Of a DNA stretch of 64,000 nt, positions 23,691 to 38,100 are shown piece by piece. The position numbers were made by a program, and so were the translations under genes. Source of the DNA: Atherinomorus stipes. Lineage: Eukaryota; Chordata; Actinopteri; Atheriniformes; Atherinidae. The notes beneath the pieces are model-generated. The model was not told the origin of the DNA. It saw only the letters and a list, made by a program, of their open reading frames with translations, and searched no databases. Numbering within the stretch: the stretch's first letter is position 1; the number at the start of each line of letters is the position of its first letter. The stretch is taken from NCBI GenBank assembly GCA_023101725.1, contig JALJCO010010476.1, positions 1,364,001 to 1,428,000 of the forward strand. The letters run 5' to 3'.

Positions 23691-23839
23691 GGTGCCTATG
23701 TCATGGAAGATCACTCTCACATGTGTGTAATGTTGGCTTGATGTAGCTGTGCTGAAACACACTTTAAATACAAATACTGTATCAAAGTCTGAACATAAGT
23801 CCTTTGCACACAAAGGCAAACCATCCAAAGGGAAACAAT

Positions 23840-23940
23840 TGGGTAATAACAATAATAATAATAATAATACATTTTATTTCTGGGCGCTTTTCATAACACT
23901 CAAGGTCACCTTACAAAAAAGATCCATAAGATAAGATAAA
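23840..23940 (-). mobile_element. LINE/SINE 3' tail with AAT microsatellite
   Basis: On the minus strand the sequence reads from a TAAGGTGACCTTGAG-like segment through GAAAAGCGC to AATAAAATG and a (TTA)n run, matching the 3' tail of common fish L2-type LINEs and their SINEs. The AAT repeat lies at about 23849-23870. The body to 24360 may belong to the same insertion but is too diverged to assign. Confidence 0.6.
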
Positions 23941-24399
23941 ATGCAATGACAGTACATTAAAATGATAAAATACGTTAAGTTAAAAGAATAAGAGACTAAT
24001 AATTAAAAAGAGTCAAAGGGAGAAGCACAATTTAAAATGATAGGTTTTGAAAAGAAGAAGAAATGAAGGCAGACTTGACACATTTTTAAACAAATCTGAC
24101 CATAAAGGTGTAACCAATATATACCTTTTAATTGTCAAGTAATTTATTCACTCAGCTATAAAAGGTATACAGGCCAGACATAACAATGGTAACTGTAAAC
24201 ATGTTGTACAAAAGAAGGTTTAAAATGTAGTTTTTGATATCTAATTATTTCAATCCATGTTCATCAGCCAGAATAAAAAGACTGTGATCATAGAGGGCTT
24301 TTACTTGGGCACAAAAGCACTTAAGTGTGATGGACAAAGAGGCACTCAGTTTCTGTGGAGCTAGTGAAGCTGATAAAAAGGGAGAGACATTAATTGAAT

Positions 24400-27300
24400 G
24401 ACCTTGGCATCACTGGTTTAAATAAGCAGATGTGCTTCAATATAGAAAGCATACAGCTGGAGGAAATCATGTCGTACTTGCTTTTAATGTCTGGATCTTT
24501 GACCATGTCTTTAATATTATTTAATTGTTCACTAATCTGCTTCAGTAAAATTAACAACATGATGCAAGTGGACCTTCTAGGTCATCTACTACACAGGAAC
24601 GTCTTAACATTTGAATGAACTTAGGTAAGGGGTTTCTTTAGGTCAAATACAGACAAATCATCAGTTTTTACAGATTACTAACGGGTTGGCTGAATATTAT
24701 TGTGATCTCTGAATCTGCACTGTCCTCTGAGCACATCAGGAGGAGAGGTGGACTTAGAGCTTAATCTGGACTAGTAGCGTGTTATTGCTGGTGAATACCT
24801 GAACTCACACTGAGGGCAGACACTGGCAGCTATGACAGATCCATCAAAGCAGCAGAGGCTGTCTCTCCTGATGTGGACTTCGGCATGGACTCTGCCTGCT
24901 GCTGAGAGCTGAGTCCGGCTCTGCATTGTCCACTGGCAGCGAGCCAAACTGGCCCTGCCACTATTGTCCTTCACCCTCCGAGCTCCGAAGCCTGCTATTC
25001 AATTAAGATACAGCAACTTTGTGATGCTTGCTTCAGGAGAGGCTTTAAACACATTCCCTGCATCTGGACTGTGGATTTAAATTAAGACTATCATTGTGGA
25101 GGTTCTTTGAAGGCAATCAAGATCAAGAGACAGTGGAGGGATTTATGAAAAACTGTTTTTCTCATGCTTTCTTGCAGACCATATGACACCATGCAGTACA
25201 GTATGCCTTGGACCAGACTTTCAAACAGTCCCTGTATCATCTGGTGTATCTGTCACATGCACAATTACATTATTGCTGTTTCACTTGCACGAGCCACTGT
25301 GTCAGAGCTCTCAAAACCAAACAGATGGAGCTAGTTGGCAACAGAAGGCAGGCAAATCATGGATCATTTGATTGGAGATCTTATTTAATTATTCAACCAA
25401 GTGGCCGTCTTGGATACAACTCAATACATGCTGCCTACTGTACAATATGTGTAAGCAAATGTTGCAATCTCCAACTAATAATGAGTTAATCAAATGTAAA
25501 AACTAATTGTGCTGTATCAGAGTATACATAAAATAACTGAAAGACAAACATTTTCCTTTTTCTGCAGTTTTTATTTTGCTTTGAATACTGGGTATTTTGC
25601 TTTCCCTTTTGCCTTATAAAAAACATAATGAAGCAATCAGGAGGACACAACAGTCTTTATTATATGAACCATGTGCACATCCACATATCTGGCACACTCC
25701 AAGTGTTCCTACGGCCACATTGAGGTATGATGTTAATTTTACGCAAGCCTTAGAAAAACTCAGGGGAAAAATAGTGGGAGAGGCAGCTGCAACAATGAAT
25801 CCAAATTACAATCATGTCAAACAAGACAAGGATTTCAAGCAGAGAAGTAAATTAAATGAAAATTTAGTGTTGGCTGGAATAGTTTGCGGAAAAACAAAAT
25901 GAGCTGTATTTAACATTCAGGCATAATGTTGAAAAGTGACAATTGCTTATCTCCATGGAGATCAATAATGGCTGCAGGATCATTGTGTAAAGTGTCTGCA
26001 GGTTTAATGCAGATAGGATGTCATTATTATTTTCTTTCTCCTAATGACCATCATTATGCACGGACACTGATTGAATTCCATTTGTTACCTACGTTTGAGC
26101 CTGAGTGGAATAATTACCATTTAAGTATCTCCATTAAAATTCATGCACGGATGTTCATACTCAGACCTTCTTTTAAAAATAACTGAAGTATTCACTGAAT
26201 ACAAAATACATTGGACATAACACAGCCTTGCTTTCATACTTCAAGAATAATTACATGTTGTGTTATTAAAGCTTGTCTTCTTTTTCAGAAAGTACTTTTT
26301 TTTTAAATGGTGGCTAAAGAAAAGCAGTCGCTTCTCACTTGCTATCAATACAGCACAAGCTCTTAATATTTAATTAAAATGGATTGCTGGTAAGTGTGAT
26401 CAATATCCAGCACCCTTTCTAAATTGCTTTTTCAACCTCTCGAGTCACGTAGAAAATAAATATGTTCTAATGGTTACATACATATCTGTTACGTTTCTGT
26501 TTTTATATCACGGGCTATGTGATTGTGTTGCATTCAGATATCAGTGGATCTTTTGCTGCTCTTGGAAACATGGATGACAGCTTTAAACAAGATTTATTCC
26601 CAGAGCAGCTCTGTCATAGGTCTATAAGCCTATTTCTTTATCCACCGGAGCGTGATTTCAGTAACAACAAAACATGTCACTCCTTGTTTCTAGTTTTACT
26701 GGTGGTCATCCTGAGTGTATAGTCACCCAAGTGGAAGTAACTATGTTTATGTTGCAGGTAAATAAGGCAGCCTCTTCACTAACACAGCCATCTTTCTGTA
26801 AATACACAGCTGTGTCCAAACAGTAAGCCAGTGGAGGAGAACGGAAAGGGGATTTGGCCACACCTAATCAATCACTGACAGATTACTGCTAAAGCCACTT
26901 CCATACACATTAAAGAGGGACAAATGCAGAATTGCAACTGAACAAGTTCTAGTTTTAAGCCAACAGTGGGACTTCCTGGTGATTTATCAAAGTCAGTGCT
27001 GCTGAGCAGCACGCCTGTGTGATTGTAGTTCACAGCAGACAGAACTGAGGCGCAGCGCTGAAAGGAGTGTTTATGCCCTCAGCTGTGGCACTGTCAGCCT
27101 TGTGGAATTTACTGTAAATCACATTGCTTTTATTGCAAGATTTAGTAGCTTATCCTCTTGTGGGCTCTATTCACTTCAAGATTGTCCCTATTAGGATTTT
27201 AGCCAGAGTCTGTAGAGGGACTTGGGTACACATTTTAGAATAATGTTTAAAATCGGGTTTGTAATTTATCACTTTTAGCACATCTTTCTCTTTATAATAG

Positions 27301-29600
27301 CTGCACTACTGTTACCAAATGCTTCATTGCTGGGACTTGACCAGAGTGAATGTGCATGCATGCTCAAAGATCTATTGCAGATGAGAAATCATTGACTTGG
27401 ATGGGCCAGAGATGCAGTACAGTGTCTGGGCAGATTATGTTGTTTACAGCATCACTTCATGAAAAGCCCCAAATCGAATTTGATTATATTGTGTAATGAT
27501 AGAGAATATAAACACAGCTTAGAGATGAGAAAGTATTAAAGATTTCAGTGCCAGTGGAAGTACTCATCTATTTATTTCTTATGGAAAAAAAAGTGCTTCT
27601 GATGTGATTATTGTAAGGATGAGTCGATAACTCTGTAAAGTACTGATCAGGGGGAATAAAAACTGTTACATGAACAAATGTGCTCCGGTGCATGCAGCTG
27701 GTTTCTCCACAGTGAGTGTTTCATGGCAGAGGAAATAAATACCCAGCAACATTGCTGAAGTGATCACACATGACATAAGAGTCTGTAGGCAGAAGGTTAA
27801 AAAAAAAAAAAGCCAGTCACATGCCACATGGACCCCTAGCCTCATTCCTGGGGAAATGAACAGTTTCACTATGCATGTGTGTGTGACAGGAAACTGGATA
27901 TCACATATTGTTTTCAGTTCTATTTTATATTTGAATTTTTCTTCTTTTAAAAAAAAAAGAAGGAACGTTTACTTTGTATAATTATAATTGAATTCAAAGA
28001 AATATGTCTATCTGTAAAATACCTTATACTGTATGCTTGCTTCAGGAGATTTACACCAAACATATGAACTCCATCCATCCAATCTCAACTTCATTAAAAA
28101 AATCTATAATGTGAAATTTGCGTCTGAAATTATGTAAAAGAAAAATAAAATCAACAACCATCATTTCCAGTGGATATCATTTTCCTCAAGGTTTGGTACG
28201 TATCAAGGATTTGAGTGTGTGATGGACGTAAACTGGGCTTTTGTGGCTGTGTGTGCGGGTGTCTGCATGTGTGTATTGACGTGCTGTAGCAAGAGTTCAG
28301 GGAGGCAGCTGAGCAAAATAATTTAGAATGTCCTGCCTGCTGACACAAGGACAAAGGCACAGACTGAACATGCCCATATGAGGAAGGAGACAATAGACGA
28401 GGCTACACCTGGAAATGCACTGCTGTTGTTTTCACCATGACCTCCACGGTGCACCGAGATTTTCACAAGCTGTTCCTCCACAAGCTTGGACACTCAATTC
28501 TGGCCGACTATTAACAGGATGTCTTTCCATTCCAGTTCAAAAATCATTAGATGAGTGCTGTTATCCTCGGATACCGAGCAGCATAATGCATTCACTCATA
28601 TGAATTGTGTTAAAAAAGAAAATTACTCTCTATTGTTTCCGAACAGCGACTACACAGTTGTGATGAATGCTGCTGGAGTGTAAGCTTAAATGGCCGTTTT
28701 CCAGAGCAGCTCAGTGGCTGCTCCGTGTCCTGCCTTATGATTTCTCCAAAGAGTTCCTGCAGTTGGAATTAGTATGGTGCAGTCAAGGGAGCACTGAAGG
28801 CTGAATCAATGCATCACTCCCAGGGCCTTGAGTATGGAGATGAGAGGGCATAATGCGACTTTTGGTGCCAAACCTCAAATCATGTTTCTAACCAGGGTCT
28901 TTCTGTAGTCCCTAGAGAGGAGGGGATCACCTACTTTTTTTCAAGGTTTTGGACATGTACAGTAATAGCCAAAGAGTGGATGATAATCTACAAAAGCATT
29001 ATTAAAAAAATATATATAAAATATATATATAAAGATATTAATATCTGTAAAAGTTCCACAATATCAAAATAGTCAGGATCTTGTTAGTTTTTTTTTCTTT
29101 TTTAGTGAAAATTGGAAAAATAATTTTGCTTTGTCCAGAGAAGGAAGGAAAATTTAATAAAATTGCAGCTGATTAGCAACAAATACATTTCTTTAATCTG
29201 AAAATTAAAAATTCTATTTTTATGAAATATAGTTTAAAGCGTGATTGTGTGATTTGATGGAAGAGTCTTATAAAGTAAAAGCATAATAATTTGTTGGAAC
29301 ACATATTTAAACATGCCATATTAAAGTCACTAAAACAAAATAAAACTACATAAGCAAAACCACTACTTTTCTCCCATCTTATCATGTTACAGCTCCTCTT
29401 TTGACCCTTTTGTTTGAAACACTTCATATTGGGTCCTGTCTCTTTGTGTTACACCTTCATGTCTCCTACAGTATCCTGCAGCATCTGACCCAGGAATAAT
29501 AAAAAGAAACAAAGAGAAAGAAACTGAAAGCAAATTTTAGAGTTTGTCTTTTTTTTTTTTTTAATGCTACTGTACATAAATGTTGAAGATTTATTCTGAG
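24400..29600. other. Transposon-poor single-copy-like sequence, no gene recognised
   Basis: No transposon ends recognised. Several stretches (24720-25010, 25600-25900, 25920-26200, 26830-27060, 28400-28600) have balanced base composition and low simple-sequence content, which would fit conserved non-coding elements, but conservation cannot be judged here. AT dinucleotide-rich sequence occurs at 29006-29040. Confidence 0.35.
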
Positions 29601-29643
29601 TGTATACTAATTTTTAATCACGTTTCTTGATTCTGAATTGCAG

Positions 29644-29776
29644 TAAAGCAAATTCAATCAGGCGGCGTCTCAGTCCGGAGAAGCTGCCCATGCCAGAGCA
29701 GACTGAGAGGTTTTCACAAGTATCTGGCCTTCCCAGTCTCAGTTTTCCAGGAAGCAGTAAATATACAGAAATGTAG
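29644..29776 (+). other. Candidate terminal exon, weak
   Basis: An AG acceptor at 29642-29643 (TTCTGAATTGCAG context) is followed by an open frame of 43 codons to TAG at 29774-29776. It includes IRRRLSPEKLPMPEQTERF, a hydrophilic Ser/Pro-rich stretch of the kind seen in disordered cytoplasmic tails. A second possibility is an internal exon ending near a GTAAAT at about 29758. The acceptor's pyrimidine tract is poor and I recognise no protein family. It may be chance. Confidence 0.2.
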
Positions 29777-29799
29777 AGCACTCCGTTAATCATCTTATA

Positions 29800-31381
<1,582 letters not shown>

Positions 31382-31689
31382 GTGTTTTTTTCACCAAGGA
31401 GTGCTGTAGTGAAAGGGAATGATGTAGACTAAAGCAAAAGAATCATAGGTGCCATTATAGGATCAGGTTTGAAAAGCTTATTTCAACCAGTGGAATAAAC
31501 ATCTAGGCCTATTAAATGAATATAACAATGTGAGTCATGGTTCTCCTACAATGAAATATAGACGGACTATAAACGACAATAGCTGCAAAGCAGAGGAAGG
31601 AAGAAGCGCTTGCAGACAGTAGGATCGCACAGTTAATAGGTCCAGGCTTCGGCTACATGTTGCCAGGATAGGCTACTTAACTGCCGCTC

Positions 31690-32190
31690 ATTAAGCCCGA
31701 TTCTCTTTGAATTTGGCTCTCGCCGGAGAGAACATGCGCAGTGTGCAGCTTGCAGCCTTCAGTCAGTGGAGCAGCTGTCCAGGGTTTGGAATTCCAACAT
31801 GGCAGAGGCTGTGGTCAGTCTTCCCCTCACTAACTTGGAATGGTTTCAAATCGTGAGCAGCCACGCTTGACCGCAACGAGCCATTCATCTCCGCTCTCAC
31901 CGGATCGATGTTACGATAAACCCTGACGCTGCCCTGTCACCTACACAGGTAAGTCCCGTTCTGTCTATCGGTGATGCGAACAATTAAAGAAGAGAAACGG
32001 AGCAGCTCTGCGCGCACAAACGCTCGCGGAGAGACGGCGTCGCGCATCGCAGGGCTGCAGCGCGGTCTCGTCTGTCTGTGGCCAGTCATTCTGCCCTTTT
32101 TTCCGGAAGCAAAAATGACTTGTCACCGCTTTAGAGAAGACTGTGTAACAGCGTCGGAGTTAGACCGACTTTGCGATTAATGTTTAACTC
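31690..32190 (+). promoter_or_regulatory. CpG-rich putative promoter
   Basis: CpG density rises sharply compared with the surrounding 20 kb. CGCCGG, GCGCGC, CGCTCGCGG, GACGGCGTCGCGCATCGC and GCGCGG lie between 31720 and 32070. No TATA box is evident, which is usual for CpG promoters. The rise begins around 31685, just upstream of a likely 5' exon with a consensus splice donor, and continues about 250 bp past the donor into the presumed intron. No transposon explains the composition. Confidence 0.6.
31720..31948 (+). other. Putative 5' non-coding first exon
   Basis: The right boundary is a full-consensus donor: exon ...ACACAG followed by GTAAGT at 31949-31954. The left boundary (transcription start) is a guess from where CpG density rises. 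The exon has an ATG at 31799 in a good initiation context (CCAACATGG), opening only 23 codons (MAEAVVSLPLTNLEWFQIVS and on) to TGA at 31868-31870. A 3-codon frame follows at 31908-31919. These would act as upstream ORFs, or the 23-codon frame could be a truncated leader. I do not recognise the gene. Its coding exons would lie to the right, in or beyond this window. Confidence 0.5.
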
Positions 32191-32199
32191 TCCCCGTAG

Positions 32200-35100
32200 T
32201 TTGGGGAGAAAGGTTCACACGCGGCTGAATCCAGGCTCCTAAACAAGTTTCCTGCAACGAGAAGTTTTTGCATGCCAGCCTGAATAAAACTTGCCGCGAT
32301 ATCCGCAGGCGGGAGGTTAATAGATAGATGGGCTGTCATTGCGCTCTTAGTGGGACAACTGCTGGCAAGTAATCTATTTTAAAAGTAATGGGAGGGGGCA
32401 TCACGCTGGTTGAGCCTCTTCCTCTAATGGGCGGCATGAAGAATGTGTGTTTTATGTCATCTACAGTCTCACATGCTTCCTATTCTCTAGTTTCAACTCG
32501 CGCAAGAAGTGACAGCATCCAGTCGTGCCTCTGTGGCTCCTGCGTCTCTGTTCAGGGCTCGTATTTAGGCTACACGTTTCTTTTTTTCTTTTCTACCTGA
32601 TACCCACGGCTAGTTTTTATTCCGTTTATTTTATTCATAATTACATGGCCTAAATAAATTCCCGGGGAAAGAACATGGGAACCTTCGCTTTTTAAAGTTG
32701 TGAAATCCGATAGCTGAGGGGAAAGTGGCTGTAATGAGAAGCAACCTTTGGAATTCCTCCTCGTGAAAATTCCGATTCTGCTGTTTTCCTTCTCCTCTTG
32801 TTTTTAGGCTTGAAGACATGATCACTAGCACCAGTATTTATGGTAGGCCTATGTTTAATTTGTAATTATCCTCTATGTTGTTGTATTATTATTTTGTATT
32901 TGTCATATTCGGGGGGGGGAAAGGCTGACATTGCAGCATTTTTGTCTTTGTGCATGCATGGTTCATTTTCCAAAGTTTGCTTGGTTTAGGTTCAGTAGAG
33001 TAAGGCGTATAGCTCAGAGATATCGGGGCACATTGTGTGATTAATTTCACACAAGTGGCATTAGCTACTTAAGTTCAAAGACCCTTGAGGAATTTACCCC
33101 CAACCAATTTTCATTTGATTTGGTTTGTGTGGTTTCTGTAACTGGCTTTTTTTTTTTTTTTTTTTTTTTTTGTGGAATTGTTTTTCTGTCTTATTGCACT
33201 GTTTTCATGTTTTTGCATGCATAACTGACAATATGACTAATGTATTAAATAGATAAATTTTCAAATGATGCAAATTGGCATTTAGAGATCAAATTTCATA
33301 CCCACTCCTAACCCTTATTTCTGGTTTGTATTTTTCTGACAAAATGTTGCCATAAAGGAAATTTCTGTCTTATAGGAATTCATAGGACTTTTTTGCTTAC
33401 AATGTAATAACTTACATTAGCACAGAGCCAGTTTCAAATGTAAAAATAAATGATCTCAGTTATTTATTTACTGGCACAGTGTCACAGTTATCAACATGCA
33501 TCACATATATTGCAATTTATTCTGTGATAATGATTGTGAAAGATTAGTAAAATGAAATGTAAAAATGCTGTCAGTACAACAATGCTGTAATTAGTTTTCA
33601 TTACAAAAATACTATGGTATAAGTTGTCTGTAAATGTAGTTAAACACCATATACATTAACTTTGTATTTAAATATGATAAATAATGACTTTTCTTTAGTT
33701 GTCGCTGTCTCATAAGTAACCTGAAATCAGATCTGCTCACAAATGAGATCAAAGGGATTGTCAGAAATAGTTGTTTTTCTTGTTCCAGTTGTAATTATTT
33801 GTGACAAGTCAGTAAATGGATCTAAAGTCAGGAGAAGTAACAAGTTGTGTGCAGGCTCTCCTCTGCAAACACTTTGTCCTTAGTGAACCTTCTCCACCTC
33901 CGTGGAACAATTCACTTAATTGTGTTCACACATTTCATTTGCATGTTTTGCTTTGAGAGGAAATTAACATCATCAGCAGTGAGCTGAAGTATGTTTTCAC
34001 TCCTCTTCAAAAATAACAGCATCCCAGCATCCGTCACTCTGTGGAAAAAATGTACATTACCACCACGTTCATTATGTTTGAGTGTTTGGTTGTAATGTGG
34101 TTTTTGTAAAGTGGGTTTTGCATTTTTTTTTCCTCTTGGATTTTGATGTTTTTCACATTTACCTCCCCCCCCCCCTCCATGCATGTGCGGTTGGTATTTT
34201 TATTACAAAGAATTTTGTTTTGAGTTGCTCAGACATGGAAACTACAATCATGGCAAATTGTTTGGAGCAATAAACTATATTTTAGAGTCCATCTTTAGCG
34301 TTTGCTCTAAACCTTAAAGCAGTGTGGAATCTCAAATGTACCATTTTGTATTTGGATCACAATAATTAATTAAACTGATCATTCATATTATACAAAAATG
34401 AATAAAAAACAGAAGAAACTGGTGATGCATTCAGTGGTGCCACATCTGCACTTACTTCCAATTTAGGCATATTTTTTCTGAAAGACTACAATATATTTTT
34501 ATACCTATCAAAATATTCTCTTGCATCTTTGATTTCAAATAATTTTTACAAACTAAATGTGCATATATATTAAGGTTCAACCTCTGGAAGAGTTCCATGT
34601 CTGAGCTCCTGCAGTGCGTTAGGCAAGTGTTGCAGAGCCTGTCTTAACCCCAGACACCTCGGGTGTGTATGGAAAGAGGCGGACAGCCCTGTGTATTTCT
34701 GATATGATAGCACCTATGATAACAATCTGAGCTGCTGCTTGACATAAATCTCTGAACAGAATTTGACAACAGATGCTGACCCCCCTGTTTTCATCACCCT
34801 CTTCACTGCATGACACACATGTTTGTTATAGAGAGAGGTAGTAAATAATATGAAGGAGTTGTGTGAAGTACACAATATAACTGCATCTACAGACTCAAAA
34901 ATATAAAACCAAACATCTTTCGTGATACTTAGATACCCTGACAAAAGCATTACTGGCTGATTTCTTTTCTTGCAGTGTTATTTGCTCTGACAGATTTCAA
35001 GAAAATATTAAATTGCAAAAGTTAAGATTTAAAACATTTTATTTTCTTGATACAGTGCTCTTTTATAACCTCTCATTGTTTCTGTGCCTGACTGCACCAC

Positions 35101-38100
35101 AGCAACTTTCCATAAATTCAGCGTTTGCATTTTCTGCCGTTAGGAATCTTACAGTACAACATACTACTCTGACTCTTTGTCAGGTCACTTATTTTCAGAC
35201 GTGCCCAGACGCACACACATAATGCAGAAATAATCAGGGATGTGCATCTTAAATAAAGCTCATCCTTTATAATTTAATGTGCCCTTGTGAAGCAATTTAG
35301 CTTCTCTAAATGTTATGTCTATAATCCAAAGTGTGTAACAGCACAAGTGATCACTAAAACTGACAGCGTAATTTACAGCATTACTTCAGGGAAATGGGCC
35401 ACAATAGAACCGACACTTCATATTTACACTAATGACAACAATTAAAGCAAACTCCAAAATGCATTGACTCTGTGCAAATGCCCCCTGGGATGTCAGCAGA
35501 GCTTTTGTAAATAGACTAAAGTGTTCATCTTTACAGATGGATCTATTTGACAGTAGCTACTAGAAATCCCATCCAAAGCTTTGACTATATTAAAGCAGAT
35601 CAGAGCAGGATTGTCATTCTGAAGCAGGTATGTTAAGCGGCATCTTTGCTGTTTTTCAAATGAAAAAGCAAAGGAGTCCCCACTGGAGTCAGACTCAAGC
35701 AAAAGGGACAGAAAAACTCCAGTCTTTTAACATGTTCCCCCTCCCTCCTCTCTCTCTTTGTCTCTGTCTCCGTTCATCTTTCCCTCCCTTGTATCCACAT
35801 CTCTGTCGTTTCCCTCGTGGCAGCTTGCTATGTTATCTTTGCGCATTTCTCTCTACACTGACAATTCTTGCAGTGATTTAAGTTGGACTGCATTAGAAGG
35901 TGGAGGCAGCTGTCTGTTGCTATACTGAGGGACGTGTTTGCTCTACTGCAAAGATGAAGGACCATGAATCCTTGACATCCTCCCTTTTTCTTCCCTCCTC
36001 CTCCTCCTACCATCTCATTTAGACACAGTGACTGTCTGCTCAGACTTGTTTTTTTTTTTCTCTTTTTTTTCCTTCTTCCTCTGAGTGACAGCATATGGCA
36101 TAGACATTCTCTAAAATGCATGTGCCTACCATTGCGGCTTGTACTTACCCTTCATATGTCTCCTAGTTACTGGCCTGTCATGTCATTTATTTCTTCTAAT
36201 TCTAGTAAAATACTCACAGGTTGATTTGGTTTTGTAGTTTGTTCTGGACAAAACAGTGCAGACTAAATATTAAATCTGTTTAACTGCAGCTTGCCTCAAA
36301 AAAGCCTCCAGATTTCTTTGATTTGATAAAGCATGTTTCCTTTTTTCCATGAAGACCACAGATTGGCATTCTTGTTGTGTGTGCGTGTGTGTGCATGTTG
36401 GCCTGCCTGTCTTTTTTTTCTTTGTGCATGTTATTTTTCCCAAATCTTTGTCTCTTAAAACTTAATCTCATTATAATTCATTCTATAAAACATAATGTGC
36501 TTATGGAGCTTAGGGTTCAGTGAAAGAGTGATTCCAGTAACACTTTCATGAGGTTTGTCGCAGGGCTGCTGTATTCAGGCCATCGCCAGGCACATTATTT
36601 ACACACAGTGCAACATTTGTTGCCTCAAACTCCTCGTTCTTCCCATTTCCAGCACGTTGAAACAGGGGCTTTGTTTCATCTCCTTCACATGAGGTGTCTC
36701 TGCACTCATAAGAAGATGAGGCAGCTCGGAGCCTGTTGGGGATTGGCTAGAATAGACAATCCCCAGGTGTACTAAACTAGGTTTAGCACTAAGGCTTTTA
36801 ATCTGGACTTGTAGGAGATTCATGTGCATTCATAGATTTGCCTCTGTAATTATCATACCCCCAGTGGCAGCCAGAGACGTTTGCCGAAATCACTGATGTC
36901 CTCATTATACTGTTTACATTTTAATTAGACATGCAAAATTCAAGATTTTGTTTCTAACTGACCAAAACAATTGGAAACTTTAAAATGTTATTTCTGCTGA
37001 AATATGCTGCATTTCAGCAATGTGTGCATGTTAGAAACTATTTAGAAAATATTCCAAATTTTCTTCTTTTGTTCCTGCAGCCATGTCTGTATCCCTTGTG
37101 TGCGTTTTCAAATTTATGTGGTTAACTTGGTAGATTCTGGATGAAAGTGTAATTTGTGCTGTAAGTGCATGCTCTGAATGGAGGAGCTGTCAACTACACT
37201 ACACAACAGGATGCGATTTATCTATGAGGAACAACAACATCGTGTCCTCAGGACTGAATCCACTTTCAAATCTTCAATTCATTTCTTTAACTAGATAATG
37301 AACTGTCACTGTCAAGCTTTAAGTGCCAAACATTCAGGGTAGGATTAACAAAATCTACATTTTCATAACTTTTGAAAATAGCTGGCACTTTGAGCCGTCA
37401 TTGTGCGCCTGAGTACTGTTGCTTATCATTGAATAACCTTGGTGAGGAGGGGTGTTTGTTCCTGTCCTTCTTCCAAGGTGTTTTTTTTTTTTTTTTTCCA
37501 TGTGAACATGCTGTTAGGGAGTTTCATATTGTGAGAGAGGAGCCAGCCTTTCACATGAGAATAAGAGAAAACTCAGTATTTTTCTCTGTATTGAAATGCC
37601 TCTTGTGTTCGCACACAAGCCAGTTCCTGATTAATCTGCTAATCGAGGCCACCGCTGCAGATCCACTGAAGACTGCAAACAACTCAACTGATTTTGAAGT
37701 AGTGCTTCAGTCCACAACATTTGTCATCTTTAAAACAGATTATTTTAAACAGTAATTGGTGAAAACGTCTGTTCTTTTACACAGATAATTAAATCGGTCA
37801 TACTCTTTAGTAATGATAACACTTAACTGGTTGACGGTCATTTCATAGATATTTAGACAAGAAATGTAATTTTTAAATAGAATTTTCTTACATTAGAATA
37901 GTCCAGTGCAACCCTTTTATCTGCAACTGTAGTAATGATTAAATAATGATTTTATAATTCATGTATTAAAATCTACGCCTGTGTTAACTTTGATATTTAT
38001 ATTCTAGTGCATGCATGCGTTTGCTTTGAATATAAAAGCTTCTCTTTTGACGTTTTTTCCTCCTCCCATTTGTCACAGCCTATGCTAATTATCTTAAATA

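Noticed and set aside
31971..32180. 69-codon plus-strand frame just after the splice donor
   Set aside because: It starts with GTG inside the presumed intron, has no recognisable domain, and owes its length to the CpG-rich composition.
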